Origin: an uncultured Muribaculaceae bacterium
GTDB taxonomy: Bacteria > Bacteroidota > Bacteroidia > Bacteroidales > Muribaculaceae
Assembly (NCBI GenBank): GCA_910588245.1
Contig: CAJUQP010000057.1
Span: 1 to 19,443 of the forward strand
Reading direction: 5' to 3'
DNA length: 19,443 nt
Part shown: positions 6,865 to 14,120 of the stretch, in pieces
How positions within the stretch are numbered: the stretch's first letter is position 1
Layout: each line of letters opens with the position of its first letter
Notes under the pieces: model-generated
Database searches by the model: none
The model's input: the letters and a program-made list of their open reading frames with translations, nothing else
What the model was told of the DNA's origin: nothing
Translations under genes and position numbers: made by a program

Positions 6865-7254
6865 TTATACTCTTCTTCTTTTCGGAGGACGACATCCGTT
6901 GTGCGGCAGCGGAGTGACATCTACTATCTCTGTCACCTCGATTCCGGCACCGTGAACGGTGCGGATAGCCGACTCACGGCCGTTGCCCGGCCCCTTCACA
7001 TAGGCTTTCACCTTGCGCAGGCCGAGGTCATATGCGACCTTGGCACAATCCTGGGCTGCCATCTGGGCTGCATACGGGGTGTTCTTCTTCGAACCCCTGA
7101 AACCCATCTTGCCTGCGGAGCTCCAGGATATAACCTGGCCCTCGCTGTTGGCAAGGCAAACGATAATGTTGTTGAAAGAGCTATGCACATGAAGCTGACC
7201 CTGGGCGTCAACCTTGACATTCCTCTTCTTAGCTGCGACTGTCTTCTTTGCCAT
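6865..7254 (-). CDS. rpsK: 30S ribosomal protein S11
   Basis: uS11 of the 30S platform, contacting 16S rRNA near the E site and the Shine-Dalgarno cleft. Its 129 residues include the family core HVHSSFNNIIVCLAN (22-36), SSAGKMGFRGSKKNTPYAAQ (45-64) and the C-terminal PLPHNGCRPPKRRRV (115-129). Length equals the usual 129. Its stop precedes the 121-nt structured gap before rpsD, and rpsM lies 9 nt upstream. Confidence 0.98.
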   Translation of the reverse strand: MAKKTVAAKKRNVKVDAQGQLHVHSSFNNIIVCLANSEGQVISWSSAGKMGFRGSKKNTPYAAQMAAQDCAKVAYDLGLRKVKAYVKGPGNGRESAIRTVHGAGIEVTEIVDVTPLPHNGCRPPKRRRV

Positions 7255-7263
7255 ACTTTAATT

Positions 7264-7644
7264 TTATTTAGTAGCTTTCTTCTTGTTAGCGACTGTTTTC
7301 TTGCGGCCCTTGCGGGTGCGGGCATTGTTCTTGGTGCTCTGGCCTCTGACGGGAAGTCCGAGACGGTGACGGATGCCTCTGTAGCAACCGATGTCCATCA
7401 GACGCTTGATGTTGAGCTGGATCTCCGAACGGAGGTCACCCTCAACCTTATATTCGGCCTGGATCACCTCACGCACGGCGGCAGCCTGTGCGTCTGTCCA
7501 GTCTTTAACCTTGATGTCGCGGTCAACACCTGCTTTGCTGAGTATGGTGTTGGCTGCGCTACGGCCGATGCCGTAGATATATGTCAAGGCAATCTCTCCT
7601 CTTTTGTTCTGCGGCAAATCTACGCCGACGATTCTTACTGCCAT
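7264..7644 (-). CDS. rpsM: 30S ribosomal protein S13
   Basis: uS13 of the 30S head, contacting the P-site tRNA and forming intersubunit bridges with the 23S A-site finger and L5. The 126-residue product starts MAVRIVGVDLPQNKRGEIAL, has YIYGIGRSAA (22-31), and ends in the conserved RGIRHRLGLPVRGQSTKNNA (89-108) and a lysine-rich tail. This is the first gene of the alpha operon in E. coli, and a perfect -7 promoter element lies 25 nt before its ATG. Confidence 0.98.
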   Translation of the reverse strand: MAVRIVGVDLPQNKRGEIALTYIYGIGRSAANTILSKAGVDRDIKVKDWTDAQAAAVREVIQAEYKVEGDLRSEIQLNIKRLMDIGCYRGIRHRLGLPVRGQSTKNNARTRKGRKKTVANKKKATK

Positions 7645-7668
7645 AATTCTTTATTACAATTAATTTTG

Positions 7669-7676
7669 CAAAGGTA
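7669..7676 (-). promoter_or_regulatory. possible internal alpha-operon promoter (-7 element)
   Basis: On the minus strand 7676-7669 reads TACCTTTG, a full match to TAnnTTTG, in the 36-nt gap between rpmJ and rpsM. No TTTG is present at the -33 position, so strength is uncertain. It would start an rpsM-rpsK-rpsD-rpoA-rplQ transcript near 7661. Confidence 0.35.
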
Positions 7677-7680
7677 TTGA

Positions 7681-7797
7681 TTAACCTTGACGCATTTTAA
7701 GTTTCGGGTTCTTCTTGTTGATTACGTATAATCTTCCTTTACGGCGCACGATTTTGCTGTCGGCCGTGCGCTTTTTGATAGATGCTCTAACTTTCAT
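7681..7797 (-). CDS. rpmJ: 50S ribosomal protein L36, zinc-free form
   Basis: bL36, the smallest large-subunit protein, 38 residues, read directly on the minus strand. It starts MKVRASIKKRTADSKIVRRK and ends KKNPKLKMRQG then TAA. It keeps the family pattern KVRxSxKK, IVRRKGRLYVI and NPKxKxRQG. The CxxC and Cys/His zinc ligands of the zinc-bound form are absent, and there is no cysteine at all. It sits between infA and rpsM, its usual place. Confidence 0.96.
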   Translation of the reverse strand: MKVRASIKKRTADSKIVRRKGRLYVINKKNPKLKMRQG

Positions 7798-7811
7798 ATG
7801 CTGTGTCGTTT

Positions 7812-8030
7812 TTATTTATATCTGAAAGCGATACGGCCCTTGCTCAGGTCATACGGACTCATCTCCACTCTGACCTTGTCGCCGGGAAGTATCTTTATAT
7901 AGTGCATTCTCATCTTTCCCGAGATATGGGCCGTGATCTCATGCCCGTTCTCGAGCTCGACCTTGAACATAGCGTTGCTCAACGCCTCGAGAATTACACC
8001 GTCTTGTTCTATCGCTGCCTGTTTAGCCAT
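7812..8030 (-). CDS. infA: translation initiation factor IF-1
   Basis: IF-1 binds the 30S A site during initiation and helps IF-2 and IF-3 select initiator tRNA. The 72-residue product starts MAKQAAIEQDGVILEALSNA and has the single OB/S1 fold with FKVELENGHEITAHISGKMR (22-41) and LPGDKVRVEMSPYDLSKGRI (48-67), at the standard family length of 71-72. An AGGAC is 7 nt before its ATG. It follows map by 8 nt. Confidence 0.98.
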   Translation of the reverse strand: MAKQAAIEQDGVILEALSNAMFKVELENGHEITAHISGKMRMHYIKILPGDKVRVEMSPYDLSKGRIAFRYK

Positions 8031-8038
8031 AAGTCCTG

Positions 8039-8860
8039 TCAGTTGTTTGTGATTACATGATTGATGTCGTCTCCGGCATGGGTTTCATGCCCGAGAGCAG
8101 CTTCGATATAGTCGAAAGTCGTCAGTATCTCCGGCGCGCCATCGGTAATCGCTACGGTATGCTCATAATGGGCCGAGGGTTTCCTGTCGCGCGTGCGGCA
8201 TTCCCACCCGTTGACAGAATCTATCACCACATTCTTGCTTCCCATATTGATCATGGGCTCTATGCATATGCACATGCCCGGCTTCAATACCGGACCGATG
8301 CCGCGACGCCCGTAATTGGGCACCTCCGGATCCTCATGCATGCTTTTCCCGATCCCATGGCCACACATCTCACGAACCACGCTGTAGCCATTGTGCTCGC
8401 AATAGGTCTGCACTGCGTTTGAGATGTCGCCGATCCTTTTTCCGGCGCGGGCCACTTCGATTCCTTTGTAGAGCGACTCCTTGGTGACACGCAACAGGCG
8501 CGCCGTCTTCTCGTCGATCTCCCCGACAGGGAATGTGTAGCAACTGTCGCCGTTCATGCCGTCGAGTTCAACGACAAGGTCTGTGCCAACTATGTCGCCC
8601 TCCTGAAGCACGTAGCCCGAAGGGAAACCATGCACGACCATCTCGTTCACCTCTATGCAGAGTGTGCCGGGAAAGCCGTAATAGCCGAGGCAAGCGGGTT
8701 TACCCCCGTTGTCGAGGATAAACTCCCTTGCGATATTGTCGAGCTTCCGGGTAGTGACACCGGGCTTCACCCATTTAGCCACCTCCCCGAGAGTGCGGCT
8801 TGTGAGCACACATGCCGCCTTCACTCTTTCTATCTCTTCAGCTGTCTTTATATAAATCAT
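8039..8860 (-). CDS. map: methionine aminopeptidase type I
   Basis: Removes the N-terminal methionine from nascent proteins with a small second residue, acting near the ribosome exit tunnel after deformylation. The 273-residue pita-bread fold has all five metal ligands in order: D94 (GTD), D105 (NGDS), H168 (CGHGIG), E201 (IEPM) and E233 (HYEH), plus the active-site H77 in VVHGFP. A roughly 20-residue C-terminal tail goes beyond the last conserved strand. No N-terminal zinc-finger extension. Its place between secY and infA, without adk, is usual in Bacteroidota. Confidence 0.97.
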   Translation of the reverse strand: MIYIKTAEEIERVKAACVLTSRTLGEVAKWVKPGVTTRKLDNIAREFILDNGGKPACLGYYGFPGTLCIEVNEMVVHGFPSGYVLQEGDIVGTDLVVELDGMNGDSCYTFPVGEIDEKTARLLRVTKESLYKGIEVARAGKRIGDISNAVQTYCEHNGYSVVREMCGHGIGKSMHEDPEVPNYGRRGIGPVLKPGMCICIEPMINMGSKNVVIDSVNGWECRTRDRKPSAHYEHTVAITDGAPEILTTFDYIEAALGHETHAGDDINHVITNN

Positions 8861-8884
8861 TAGTATTCTGAACCTGACTTTAGG

Positions 8885-10222
8885 TTAAAAAGCCGCGCTG
8901 CCTGTCGTGCGGCCTTTGATTCTGCCGTCTTTCATCAGTCCGTCGTAGTGACGCATCAGAAGATGGCCCTCCACAATCCTCAGAGTGTCGAGGATGACGC
9001 CCACCATGATAAGAAGCGATGTGCCTCCGAAGAAAGCAGCAAACTGGCGGTTGAGACCGCACACGTGAGCGATGGCGGGAAGGATAGCCACGATGCCGAG
9101 GAAGATCGAACCCGGGAGGGTGATTCTCGACATGATGGAGTCAAGATAGTCGACGGTAGGCTTTCCGGGCTTGATGCCGGGGATGAAGCCGTTGTTGCGC
9201 TTCATGTCCTCAGCCATCTGCGCGGGACGCACTGTGATAGCCGTATAGAAATAGGTGAACGCCACGATCATGAAGAAATACACCAGGTTGTACCAGAATC
9301 CGTAGAGGTCGGTGAGAGCTCCGAAGAATCCGGTGTGCTCAGTGCTATAGCCCACGAGCGTTACAGGAATGAACATGATCGCCTGTGCAAAGATGATAGG
9401 CATGACGCCTGCGGCATTCACTTTCAAAGGTATATACTGGCGTGCTCCGCCATACTGCTTGTTGCCCTGTATGCGTTTTGCATATTGCACAGGCACCTTG
9501 CGCGTGCCCTGCACAAGCAGGACGGCACCGGCGATGACAGCTACAAGTATGATGAGCTCAACGAGGAAAATCACCAGACCACCGCCGGCCGAGTTCATCA
9601 GACGGCCAGTGAATTCCTGGATGATAGCCTCGGGGAAACGCGCCATGATGCCGATGAGGATGATGAAGGAGATACCGTTGCCGATTCCCTTCTGGTCGAT
9701 CCTCTCACCGAGCCACATGATGAACATGGAGCCAGCGGCGAGCACGATGGTCATGAACACTACTGTCCAGAAGCCCATCTCAACATATCCTCCGGCTGCC
9801 TTTACCTGATAGGAAAGGTTCATCAGATAGGCCGGACCCTGAAGAAGAAGTATGAGCACTGTCAGATAGCGGGTATACTGGTTGAGCTTCATCCTTCCGC
9901 TCTCACCCTCGCGCTGCATTTTCTGAAACGCGGGGAGCACCATGCCGAGGAGCTGTATCACGATCGATGCCGTGATGTAGGGCATGATACCGAGGGCGAA
10001 TATCGAGGCCTGAGAGAACGCGCCGCCCGAAAACATGTCGAGAAGCTGCATCAGGCCATCGGAGGTGAAGTTCTTCAGCGCCATGAGCTCGTCGGGGTTG
10101 ATGCCCGGCAAGACCACGTAGCATCCGAAGCGGTAGATGATGACAAGCAGCAGCGTTATGCCGATGCGCTTGCGCAGATCTTCCACACTCCAGATATTCT
10201 TGATTGTCTGTGTAAATCCCAT
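8885..10222 (-). CDS. secY: preprotein translocase subunit SecY
   Basis: The channel subunit of the SecYEG translocon, which passes signal-peptide proteins through the inner membrane and inserts membrane proteins. The 445-residue product matches the family length and has ten hydrophobic segments. It starts MGFTQTIKNIWSVEDLRKRI, with VLPGINPDEL and the plug-region FSGGAFSQASIFALGIMPYI, then YTRYLT. The cytoplasmic loop FIPGIKPGKPT carries the Arg/Lys-rich SecA and ribosome contacts. It lies 5 nt downstream of rplO. Confidence 0.98.
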   Translation of the reverse strand: MGFTQTIKNIWSVEDLRKRIGITLLLVIIYRFGCYVVLPGINPDELMALKNFTSDGLMQLLDMFSGGAFSQASIFALGIMPYITASIVIQLLGMVLPAFQKMQREGESGRMKLNQYTRYLTVLILLLQGPAYLMNLSYQVKAAGGYVEMGFWTVVFMTIVLAAGSMFIMWLGERIDQKGIGNGISFIILIGIMARFPEAIIQEFTGRLMNSAGGGLVIFLVELIILVAVIAGAVLLVQGTRKVPVQYAKRIQGNKQYGGARQYIPLKVNAAGVMPIIFAQAIMFIPVTLVGYSTEHTGFFGALTDLYGFWYNLVYFFMIVAFTYFYTAITVRPAQMAEDMKRNNGFIPGIKPGKPTVDYLDSIMSRITLPGSIFLGIVAILPAIAHVCGLNRQFAAFFGGTSLLIMVGVILDTLRIVEGHLLMRHYDGLMKDGRIKGRTTGSAAF

Positions 10223-10227
10223 TTTAA

Positions 10228-10674
10228 TCAGTTTTTGCTAACGGTTCCACCTGCTGCTGTGATAGCCTCCTCGGCTTTCTTCGAGAAAGCGTCGGCCTGC
10301 ACCTCGAGGGCACGGGTCACCGCTCCGTTGCCGAGGACCTTCACAAGCGCGTTCTTCGGAACGAGACCTGCCGCGCGAAGGTCGGAAACCGTGATCTTTG
10401 TCAGGTTCTGGGCTGCTGCCAGAGCTTCGAGTGCGTCAAGGTTGATGGCCTTGTATTCGACTCTGTTGATATTCTTGAAGCCGAACTTGGGCACCCTTCT
10501 CTGAAGAGGCATCTGACCGCCTTCGAAACCGATCTTGTGTTTGTAGCCCGAACGTGACTTCGCGCCCTTGTGGCCTCTGGTCGATGTGCCGCCGTAGCCG
10601 GAGCCGGGTCCGCGGCCGATTCTCTTATTTTTCTTGTTGCTGCCGGGAGCCGGCTTGAGATTATGTAGTTCCAT
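10228..10674 (-). CDS. rplO: 50S ribosomal protein L15
   Basis: uL15, a late assembly protein of the large subunit with a long unstructured N-terminal arm. The 148-residue product starts MELHNLKPAPGSNKKNKRIG and has the glycine/arginine stretch GRGPGSGYGGTSTRGHKGAK (20-39), KIGFEGGQMPLQRRVPKFGF (47-66) and a C-terminal AEEAITAAGGTV. An AAGGAA precedes the ATG by 4-5 nt. Neighbours are rpmD upstream and secY downstream, as in the spc operon. Confidence 0.98.
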   Translation of the reverse strand: MELHNLKPAPGSNKKNKRIGRGPGSGYGGTSTRGHKGAKSRSGYKHKIGFEGGQMPLQRRVPKFGFKNINRVEYKAINLDALEALAAAQNLTKITVSDLRAAGLVPKNALVKVLGNGAVTRALEVQADAFSKKAEEAITAAGGTVSKN

Positions 10675-10689
10675 GAATTCCTTCAGAAA

Positions 10690-10869
10690 TTAGAGTTTTG
10701 TGACTTCTACGAGATGATGTACAGCCTTTACCATTCCGAGGATCGAAGGATTGTCTTCCTTCACTACGGTGTGGTTCATTTTCTTCAGGCCAAGGGCATC
10801 GAGTGTGCGCTTCTGCACTGCGGGGCAGTTGATGCGACTTTTAATCTGTTTGATTGCTATCTGTGCCAT
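10690..10869 (-). CDS. rpmD: 50S ribosomal protein L30
   Basis: uL30, 59 residues, read directly on the minus strand. It starts MAQIAIKQIKSRINCPAVQK, continues RTLDALGLKKMNHTVVKED (21-39), then NPSILGMVKAVHHLVEVTKL and TAA. The family features are the paired K-x-R-I/IKQIKS opening strand, RTLxALGLKK and MVxxVxHLV. Length agrees with the bacterial form (about 59). It lies between rpsE (11-nt gap) and rplO (15-nt gap). Confidence 0.97.
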   Translation of the reverse strand: MAQIAIKQIKSRINCPAVQKRTLDALGLKKMNHTVVKEDNPSILGMVKAVHHLVEVTKL

Positions 10870-10880
10870 GTCTGTTACTT

Positions 10881-11399
10881 TTAGCCGTTAAACACTTTTT
10901 CGACAGCCACGCCACGGTTCTGGGCCACCTGGGCCGGGCTTCTCAGTTCGTCGAGAGCGGCGATTGTGGCTTTCACCAGGTTGTGGGGGTTGGATGAACC
11001 TTTGCTCTTGGCGAGCACGTCGGTGATTCCGACGCTCTCAAGCACGGCACGCATAGCGCCGCCGGCCTTCACGCCGGTACCCTCGGAAGCGGGCTTGAGG
11101 AAGATGCGCGAGCCGCCGAACTTGGCGCTCTGCTCGTGAGGTATTGTGCCTTTATGCACGGGAACCTTGATAAGGTTCTTCTTGGCAGTCTCCACGCCCT
11201 TGGCGATGGCTGCCGTAACCTCGTTGGCCTTTCCAAGGCCCCATCCGATGACACCGTCTTCATTGCCGACCACCACGATGGCGGCGAAGCTGAAAGCACG
11301 ACCGCCCTTGGTGACTTTCGTCACGCGGTTGATGGCCACAAGACGGTCTTTCAGTTCCAAATCATTAGTAGATTTAACTCTATTATTTCTCTTTGCCAT
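10881..11399 (-). CDS. rpsE: 30S ribosomal protein S5
   Basis: uS5, located at the mRNA entry side of the 30S, important for decoding fidelity and for helicase activity with S3 and S4. Among its 172 residues are LKDRLVAINRVTKVTKGGRA (16-35), the double-stranded RNA-binding domain with VVVGNEDGVIGWGLGKANEV (42-61), and the C-terminal SSNPHNLVKATIAALDELRS. The length matches Bacteroidota S5. It follows rplR by 9 nt. Confidence 0.98.
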   Translation of the reverse strand: MAKRNNRVKSTNDLELKDRLVAINRVTKVTKGGRAFSFAAIVVVGNEDGVIGWGLGKANEVTAAIAKGVETAKKNLIKVPVHKGTIPHEQSAKFGGSRIFLKPASEGTGVKAGGAMRAVLESVGITDVLAKSKGSSNPHNLVKATIAALDELRSPAQVAQNRGVAVEKVFNG

Positions 11400-11408
11400 G
11401 ATTTTCGC

Positions 11409-11750
11409 TTAAAATTTAAGACCGGCCTCGCGAGCTGCGTCGGCCAATGATTTTACCCTGCCATGGAAGAGATAGCCGTTACGGTCGAACACGACCGTGC
11501 TGATGCCATTCTCCAAAGCCTTCTTCGCAATGTCGGAACCCACGCGAGCGGCCACCTCGATCTTCGTGCCGCCCTCAAGCCCTTTCGACGAGGCGGAGAC
11601 GAGCGTACGGCCCGTCAGGTCGTCGATAAGCTGGACATAGATGCCTTTGTTGCTGCGGAACACACTCATGCGCGGACGCTCGGCTGTGCCCGACACTTTC
11701 CCGCGGATACGGGTCTTGATCTTGTTTCTTCTTGCTATCTTGGATACCAT
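11409..11750 (-). CDS. rplR: 50S ribosomal protein L18
   Basis: uL18 carries 5S rRNA into the large subunit together with L5. The 113-residue product has a basic N-terminus (MVSKIARRNKIKTRIRGKVS), RPRMSVFRSNKGIYVQLIDD (25-44) and the C-terminal FDRNGYLFHGRVKSLADAAR. AAAGGA stands about 8 nt before the ATG. Order rplF-rplR-rpsE is canonical. Confidence 0.98.
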   Translation of the reverse strand: MVSKIARRNKIKTRIRGKVSGTAERPRMSVFRSNKGIYVQLIDDLTGRTLVSASSKGLEGGTKIEVAARVGSDIAKKALENGISTVVFDRNGYLFHGRVKSLADAAREAGLKF

Positions 11751-11767
11751 AGTCTTCCTTTGTTTTA

Positions 11768-12322
11768 TTATTTAGCGTTGGCTGACTTGCCACTCTTGCG
11801 GCGAATGATCTCACCGACAAACTTGATACCTTTGCCCTTGTAAGGCTCAGGCTTGCGGAGCGAGCGGATCTTGGCGCAAACCTGGCCGAGAAGCTGCTTG
11901 TCGGCGCTCTCGAGAATGATGAGCGGGTTTTTGTTGCGCTCGGTCTTTGCCTCGACCTTGATCTCCTTGGGAAGCTTGATATAGATAGCGTGTGAGAATC
12001 CCAACGAAAGTTCCAATACGTTGTTGTTGGCGGCGGCACGATAACCTACGCCCACAAGCTCCATCTCTTTCTTATAGCCCTCGGATACACCTACGACCAT
12101 GTTGTGGACAAGAGCCCTGTAGAGGCCATGCATCGCACGGTTCTGGCGCTCGTCGTCCGGACGTTTCATGATGATGTGGTTGCCATCCTGCTCGATGGTG
12201 ATCACGGGATTGATCTCCTGGCTGAGTTCCCCTTTGGGGCCTTTCACAGTCACGATGTTGTCTTTTACCTGTACGGTCACGCCAGCAGGTATCTCGATGG
12301 GTGCTTTACCAATTCTTGACAT
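11768..12322 (-). CDS. rplF: 50S ribosomal protein L6
   Basis: uL6, near the factor-binding site and the sarcin-ricin loop. The 184-residue product has two repeated alpha/beta domains. It starts MSRIGKAPIEIPAGVTVQVK, has TVKGPKGELSQ (29-39), and ends with the second-domain signature KPEPYKGKGIKF (157-168) then VGEIIRRKSGKSA. The gene follows rpsH by 15 nt and has a full Shine-Dalgarno, rare in this phylum. Confidence 0.98.
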   Translation of the reverse strand: MSRIGKAPIEIPAGVTVQVKDNIVTVKGPKGELSQEINPVITIEQDGNHIIMKRPDDERQNRAMHGLYRALVHNMVVGVSEGYKKEMELVGVGYRAAANNNVLELSLGFSHAIYIKLPKEIKVEAKTERNKNPLIILESADKQLLGQVCAKIRSLRKPEPYKGKGIKFVGEIIRRKSGKSANAK

Positions 12323-12327
12323 GTAAT

Positions 12328-12335
12328 ACCTCCTT
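12328..12335 (-). promoter_or_regulatory. full Shine-Dalgarno before rplF
   Basis: On the minus strand 12335-12328 reads AAGGAGGT, ending 5 nt before the rplF ATG. It is the strongest ribosome-binding site seen in the window; most other genes here have none or only partial GGA motifs. Confidence 0.7.
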
Positions 12336-12337
12336 CT

Positions 12338-12736
12338 TTAATAAACGTAACACAATACTTCGCCTCCGATCTTGCGCTCTTTGGCCTCTTTGTTGGTCAT
12401 CACGCCGTGGCTCGTGCTGAGGATGGCGATGCCGAGTCCGTTGAGCACGCGCGGCATGTCCTTATAGCCTGTGTACTGGCGCAGACCCGGACGCGACACA
12501 CGGTGAAGGTTCTTGATGGCGCTCACCTTGTCGACCGGATCATACTTGAGGGCGATCTTGATTGTGCCCGAAGGAGTGGGACCTTCCTGGAACTTGTAGT
12601 TCAGGATGTAGCCCTGCTCGAAAAGGATCTTCGTGATCTCCTTTTTCATTTTTGAAGACGGAATTTCCACCACGCGGTGTCCGGCGCGGATGGCATTTCT
12701 CAATCTTGTCAGATAATCTGCGATTGGATCAGTCAT
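12338..12736 (-). CDS. rpsH: 30S ribosomal protein S8
   Basis: uS8, a primary binder of 16S helix 21; in E. coli it also represses spc-operon translation at the rplE start. The 132-residue product starts MTDPIADYLTRLRNAIRAGH and ends with the RNA-binding signature LGIAILSTSHGVMTNKEAKE (101-120), then GGEVLCYVY. Upstream is a 181-nt structured gap after rpsN, the longest inside the operon. Confidence 0.98.
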   Translation of the reverse strand: MTDPIADYLTRLRNAIRAGHRVVEIPSSKMKKEITKILFEQGYILNYKFQEGPTPSGTIKIALKYDPVDKVSAIKNLHRVSRPGLRQYTGYKDMPRVLNGLGIAILSTSHGVMTNKEAKERKIGGEVLCYVY

Positions 12737-12917
12737 TGTTTTGATTGTTAAATTGATTCAGATGTTCCGAACAATATTTAATTTTCACTGTCTTTCGATG
12801 TTGGGCGTCAGCATGTTACACATTCTGATGCACAAAGATCGGAGGCCTCCCGCGCCCGGAGAACCGGGATGCGGGACGCCACCAATCAATATAACGTATG
12901 CATGACGCCGTTTATTG
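12737..12917 (-). promoter_or_regulatory. structured rpsN-rpsH intergenic region
   Basis: A 181-nt non-coding stretch. On the minus strand, two-tier stem CCCGC/GCGGG (12875-12871 with 12853-12849) plus CCCGG/CCGGG (12868-12864 with 12859-12855) encloses a TTCT loop. It is followed by the perfect 10-nt palindrome GGAGGCCTCC (12841-12850). Two copies of GGCGTC (12909-12904 and 12880-12875) can each pair with one GACGCC (12809-12804), a possible switch. The last 60 nt before rpsH are AT-rich. No T-run follows the stems, so it is not a terminator. Role as a leader controlling rpsH is inferred. Confidence 0.45.
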
Positions 12918-13220
12918 TCACCAGCTTGCTTTCTTTACTCCAGGGATGAGACCGGCGGAGGCCATCTCACGGAACTGGATTCTGGAAATACCGAACTGGC
13001 GCATGTATCCTTTCGGACGGCCTGTGATCTCGCAGCGGTTGTGGAGACGCACTTTCGAGGCATTCTTCGGAAGCTTCTGGAGCTTGGTCAGAGCCTCGTA
13101 GTCGATATTGCCGTCGGCATCGGCGAGAGCCGCTTTCTTGAGGGCAGCTTTCTTTGCCGCATATTTCTCAACAAGCTTCGCGCGTTTCACCTCGCGGGCC
13201 TTCATTGATTCTTTTGCCAT
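12918..13220 (-). CDS. rpsN: 30S ribosomal protein S14, zinc-free form
   Basis: uS14 of the 30S head, next to S3 and S10. At 100 residues it is the long zinc-independent type (E. coli 101), not the short CxxC type of about 61. It begins MAKESMKAREVKRAKLVEKY, has a lysine/alanine-rich middle, and ends with RCEITGRPKGYMRQFGISRI (62-81), then FREMASAGLIPGVKKASW. Only one cysteine (C63) is present. It follows rplE by 5 nt. Confidence 0.98.
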   Translation of the reverse strand: MAKESMKAREVKRAKLVEKYAAKKAALKKAALADADGNIDYEALTKLQKLPKNASKVRLHNRCEITGRPKGYMRQFGISRIQFREMASAGLIPGVKKASW

Positions 13221-13225
13221 AGATC

Positions 13226-13774
13226 TTATTTTTCGTGTTTGAAGGGAAGTCCGAATTTCTTAAGGAGCGCGAAGCCCTCCTCGTCGGTCGGAGCTGAAGT
13301 CACGAAAGTGATGTTCATGCCCTGAAGCTTCGGAACGTTGTCGATGTTGATCTCGGGGAAAATGATCTGCTCCTGGATGCCGAGCGTATAGTTGCCGCGC
13401 CCGTCAAGCTTGGAGTTGATTCCCTTGAAGTCGCGGATACGAGGAAGGGCGACTTTCACGAGTCTCTCGAGGAACTCATACATCTTCTCGCGACGGAGAG
13501 TGACCATCGCGCCGATGGGCATCTTCTTACGCAGCTTGAAATTGGAGATATCCTTGCGGGAGAGTGTGGGCACAGCCTTCTGGCCTGTGATAGCGGTGAG
13601 CTCGTTGATGGCGGTCTCGATAAGTTTCTTATCCTGTGTGGCCGCGCCGAGACCCTGGTTGATCACAATCTTCTCCAGACGGGGCACCTGCATCGGTGAT
13701 GAATAGTTGAACTCCTTCATGAGCTCGGGAGCTATCCTCTCCTTATAATCTGTACCAAGTGTTGTTGCGCTCAT
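13226..13774 (-). CDS. rplE: 50S ribosomal protein L5
   Basis: uL5 binds 5S rRNA in the central protuberance and touches the P-site tRNA. Its 182 residues include YSSPMQVPRLEKIVINQGLG (24-43), the core TLSRKDISNFKLRKKMPIGA (74-93), and GIQEQIIFPEINIDNV (136-151), with a C-terminal VTSAPTDEEGFALLKKFGLP. Its ATG overlaps the rplX stop by 1 nt (TAATG), indicating translational coupling. AGGAG lies about 9 nt before the ATG. Confidence 0.98.
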   Translation of the reverse strand: MSATTLGTDYKERIAPELMKEFNYSSPMQVPRLEKIVINQGLGAATQDKKLIETAINELTAITGQKAVPTLSRKDISNFKLRKKMPIGAMVTLRREKMYEFLERLVKVALPRIRDFKGINSKLDGRGNYTLGIQEQIIFPEINIDNVPKLQGMNITFVTSAPTDEEGFALLKKFGLPFKHEK

Positions 13775-14094
13775 TATTTGATCTCCTCTCCTGATTTCTT
13801 AGAATAACGTACGAGTTTGCCGTCGTCGTTCAGCCTGCGGCCGATACGGGTCGGTTTGCCGGTCTTCGGATCCAGAACGTTGAGATTCGAGATATGGACC
13901 GGAGCCTCAATCTTAACTATTCCTCCCTGAGGATACTTGGCATTGGGCTTCATGCTCTTAGAGACGATATTGACGCCCTCCACCAGTGCCCGCTGCTTCT
14001 TGACCTGCACTTCGAGCACGCGACCTGTCTTGCCCTTGTCGTCGCCGGCATTGACATAGACTGTGTCGCCCTTCTTTATATGGAATTTTGCCAT
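13774..14094 (-). CDS. rplX: 50S ribosomal protein L24
   Basis: uL24, an early assembly initiator of the large subunit near the tunnel exit. The 106-residue product has the KOW motif near the start (KKGDTVYVNAGDDKGKTGRV, 7-26), then KSMKPNAKYPQGGIVKIEAP (46-65) and VLDPKTGKPTRIGRRL. Lacks C-terminal zinc ligands. It follows rplN and overlaps rplE by 1 nt. Confidence 0.98.
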   Translation of the reverse strand: MAKFHIKKGDTVYVNAGDDKGKTGRVLEVQVKKQRALVEGVNIVSKSMKPNAKYPQGGIVKIEAPVHISNLNVLDPKTGKPTRIGRRLNDDGKLVRYSKKSGEEIK

Positions 14095-14120
14095 CTTCTA
14101 TTCGATTTATTAACTTGACA

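Noticed and set aside
6859..7680. 273-codon open frame on the plus strand opposite rpsK and rpsM
   Set aside because: Covers two confident ribosomal genes on the other strand and has no family resemblance.
8948..10504. 518-codon open frame on the plus strand opposite secY and rplO
   Set aside because: It is antisense to two unmistakable genes; its His/Glu/Asp-rich, low-complexity product is the expected mirror of GC-biased codons in the genes below.
12833..12840. GATCTTTG on the minus strand in the rpsN-rpsH gap as a -7 promoter element
   Set aside because: One mismatch at the key T, and the -33 region is GC-rich with no TTTG; structure is the better explanation for this gap.
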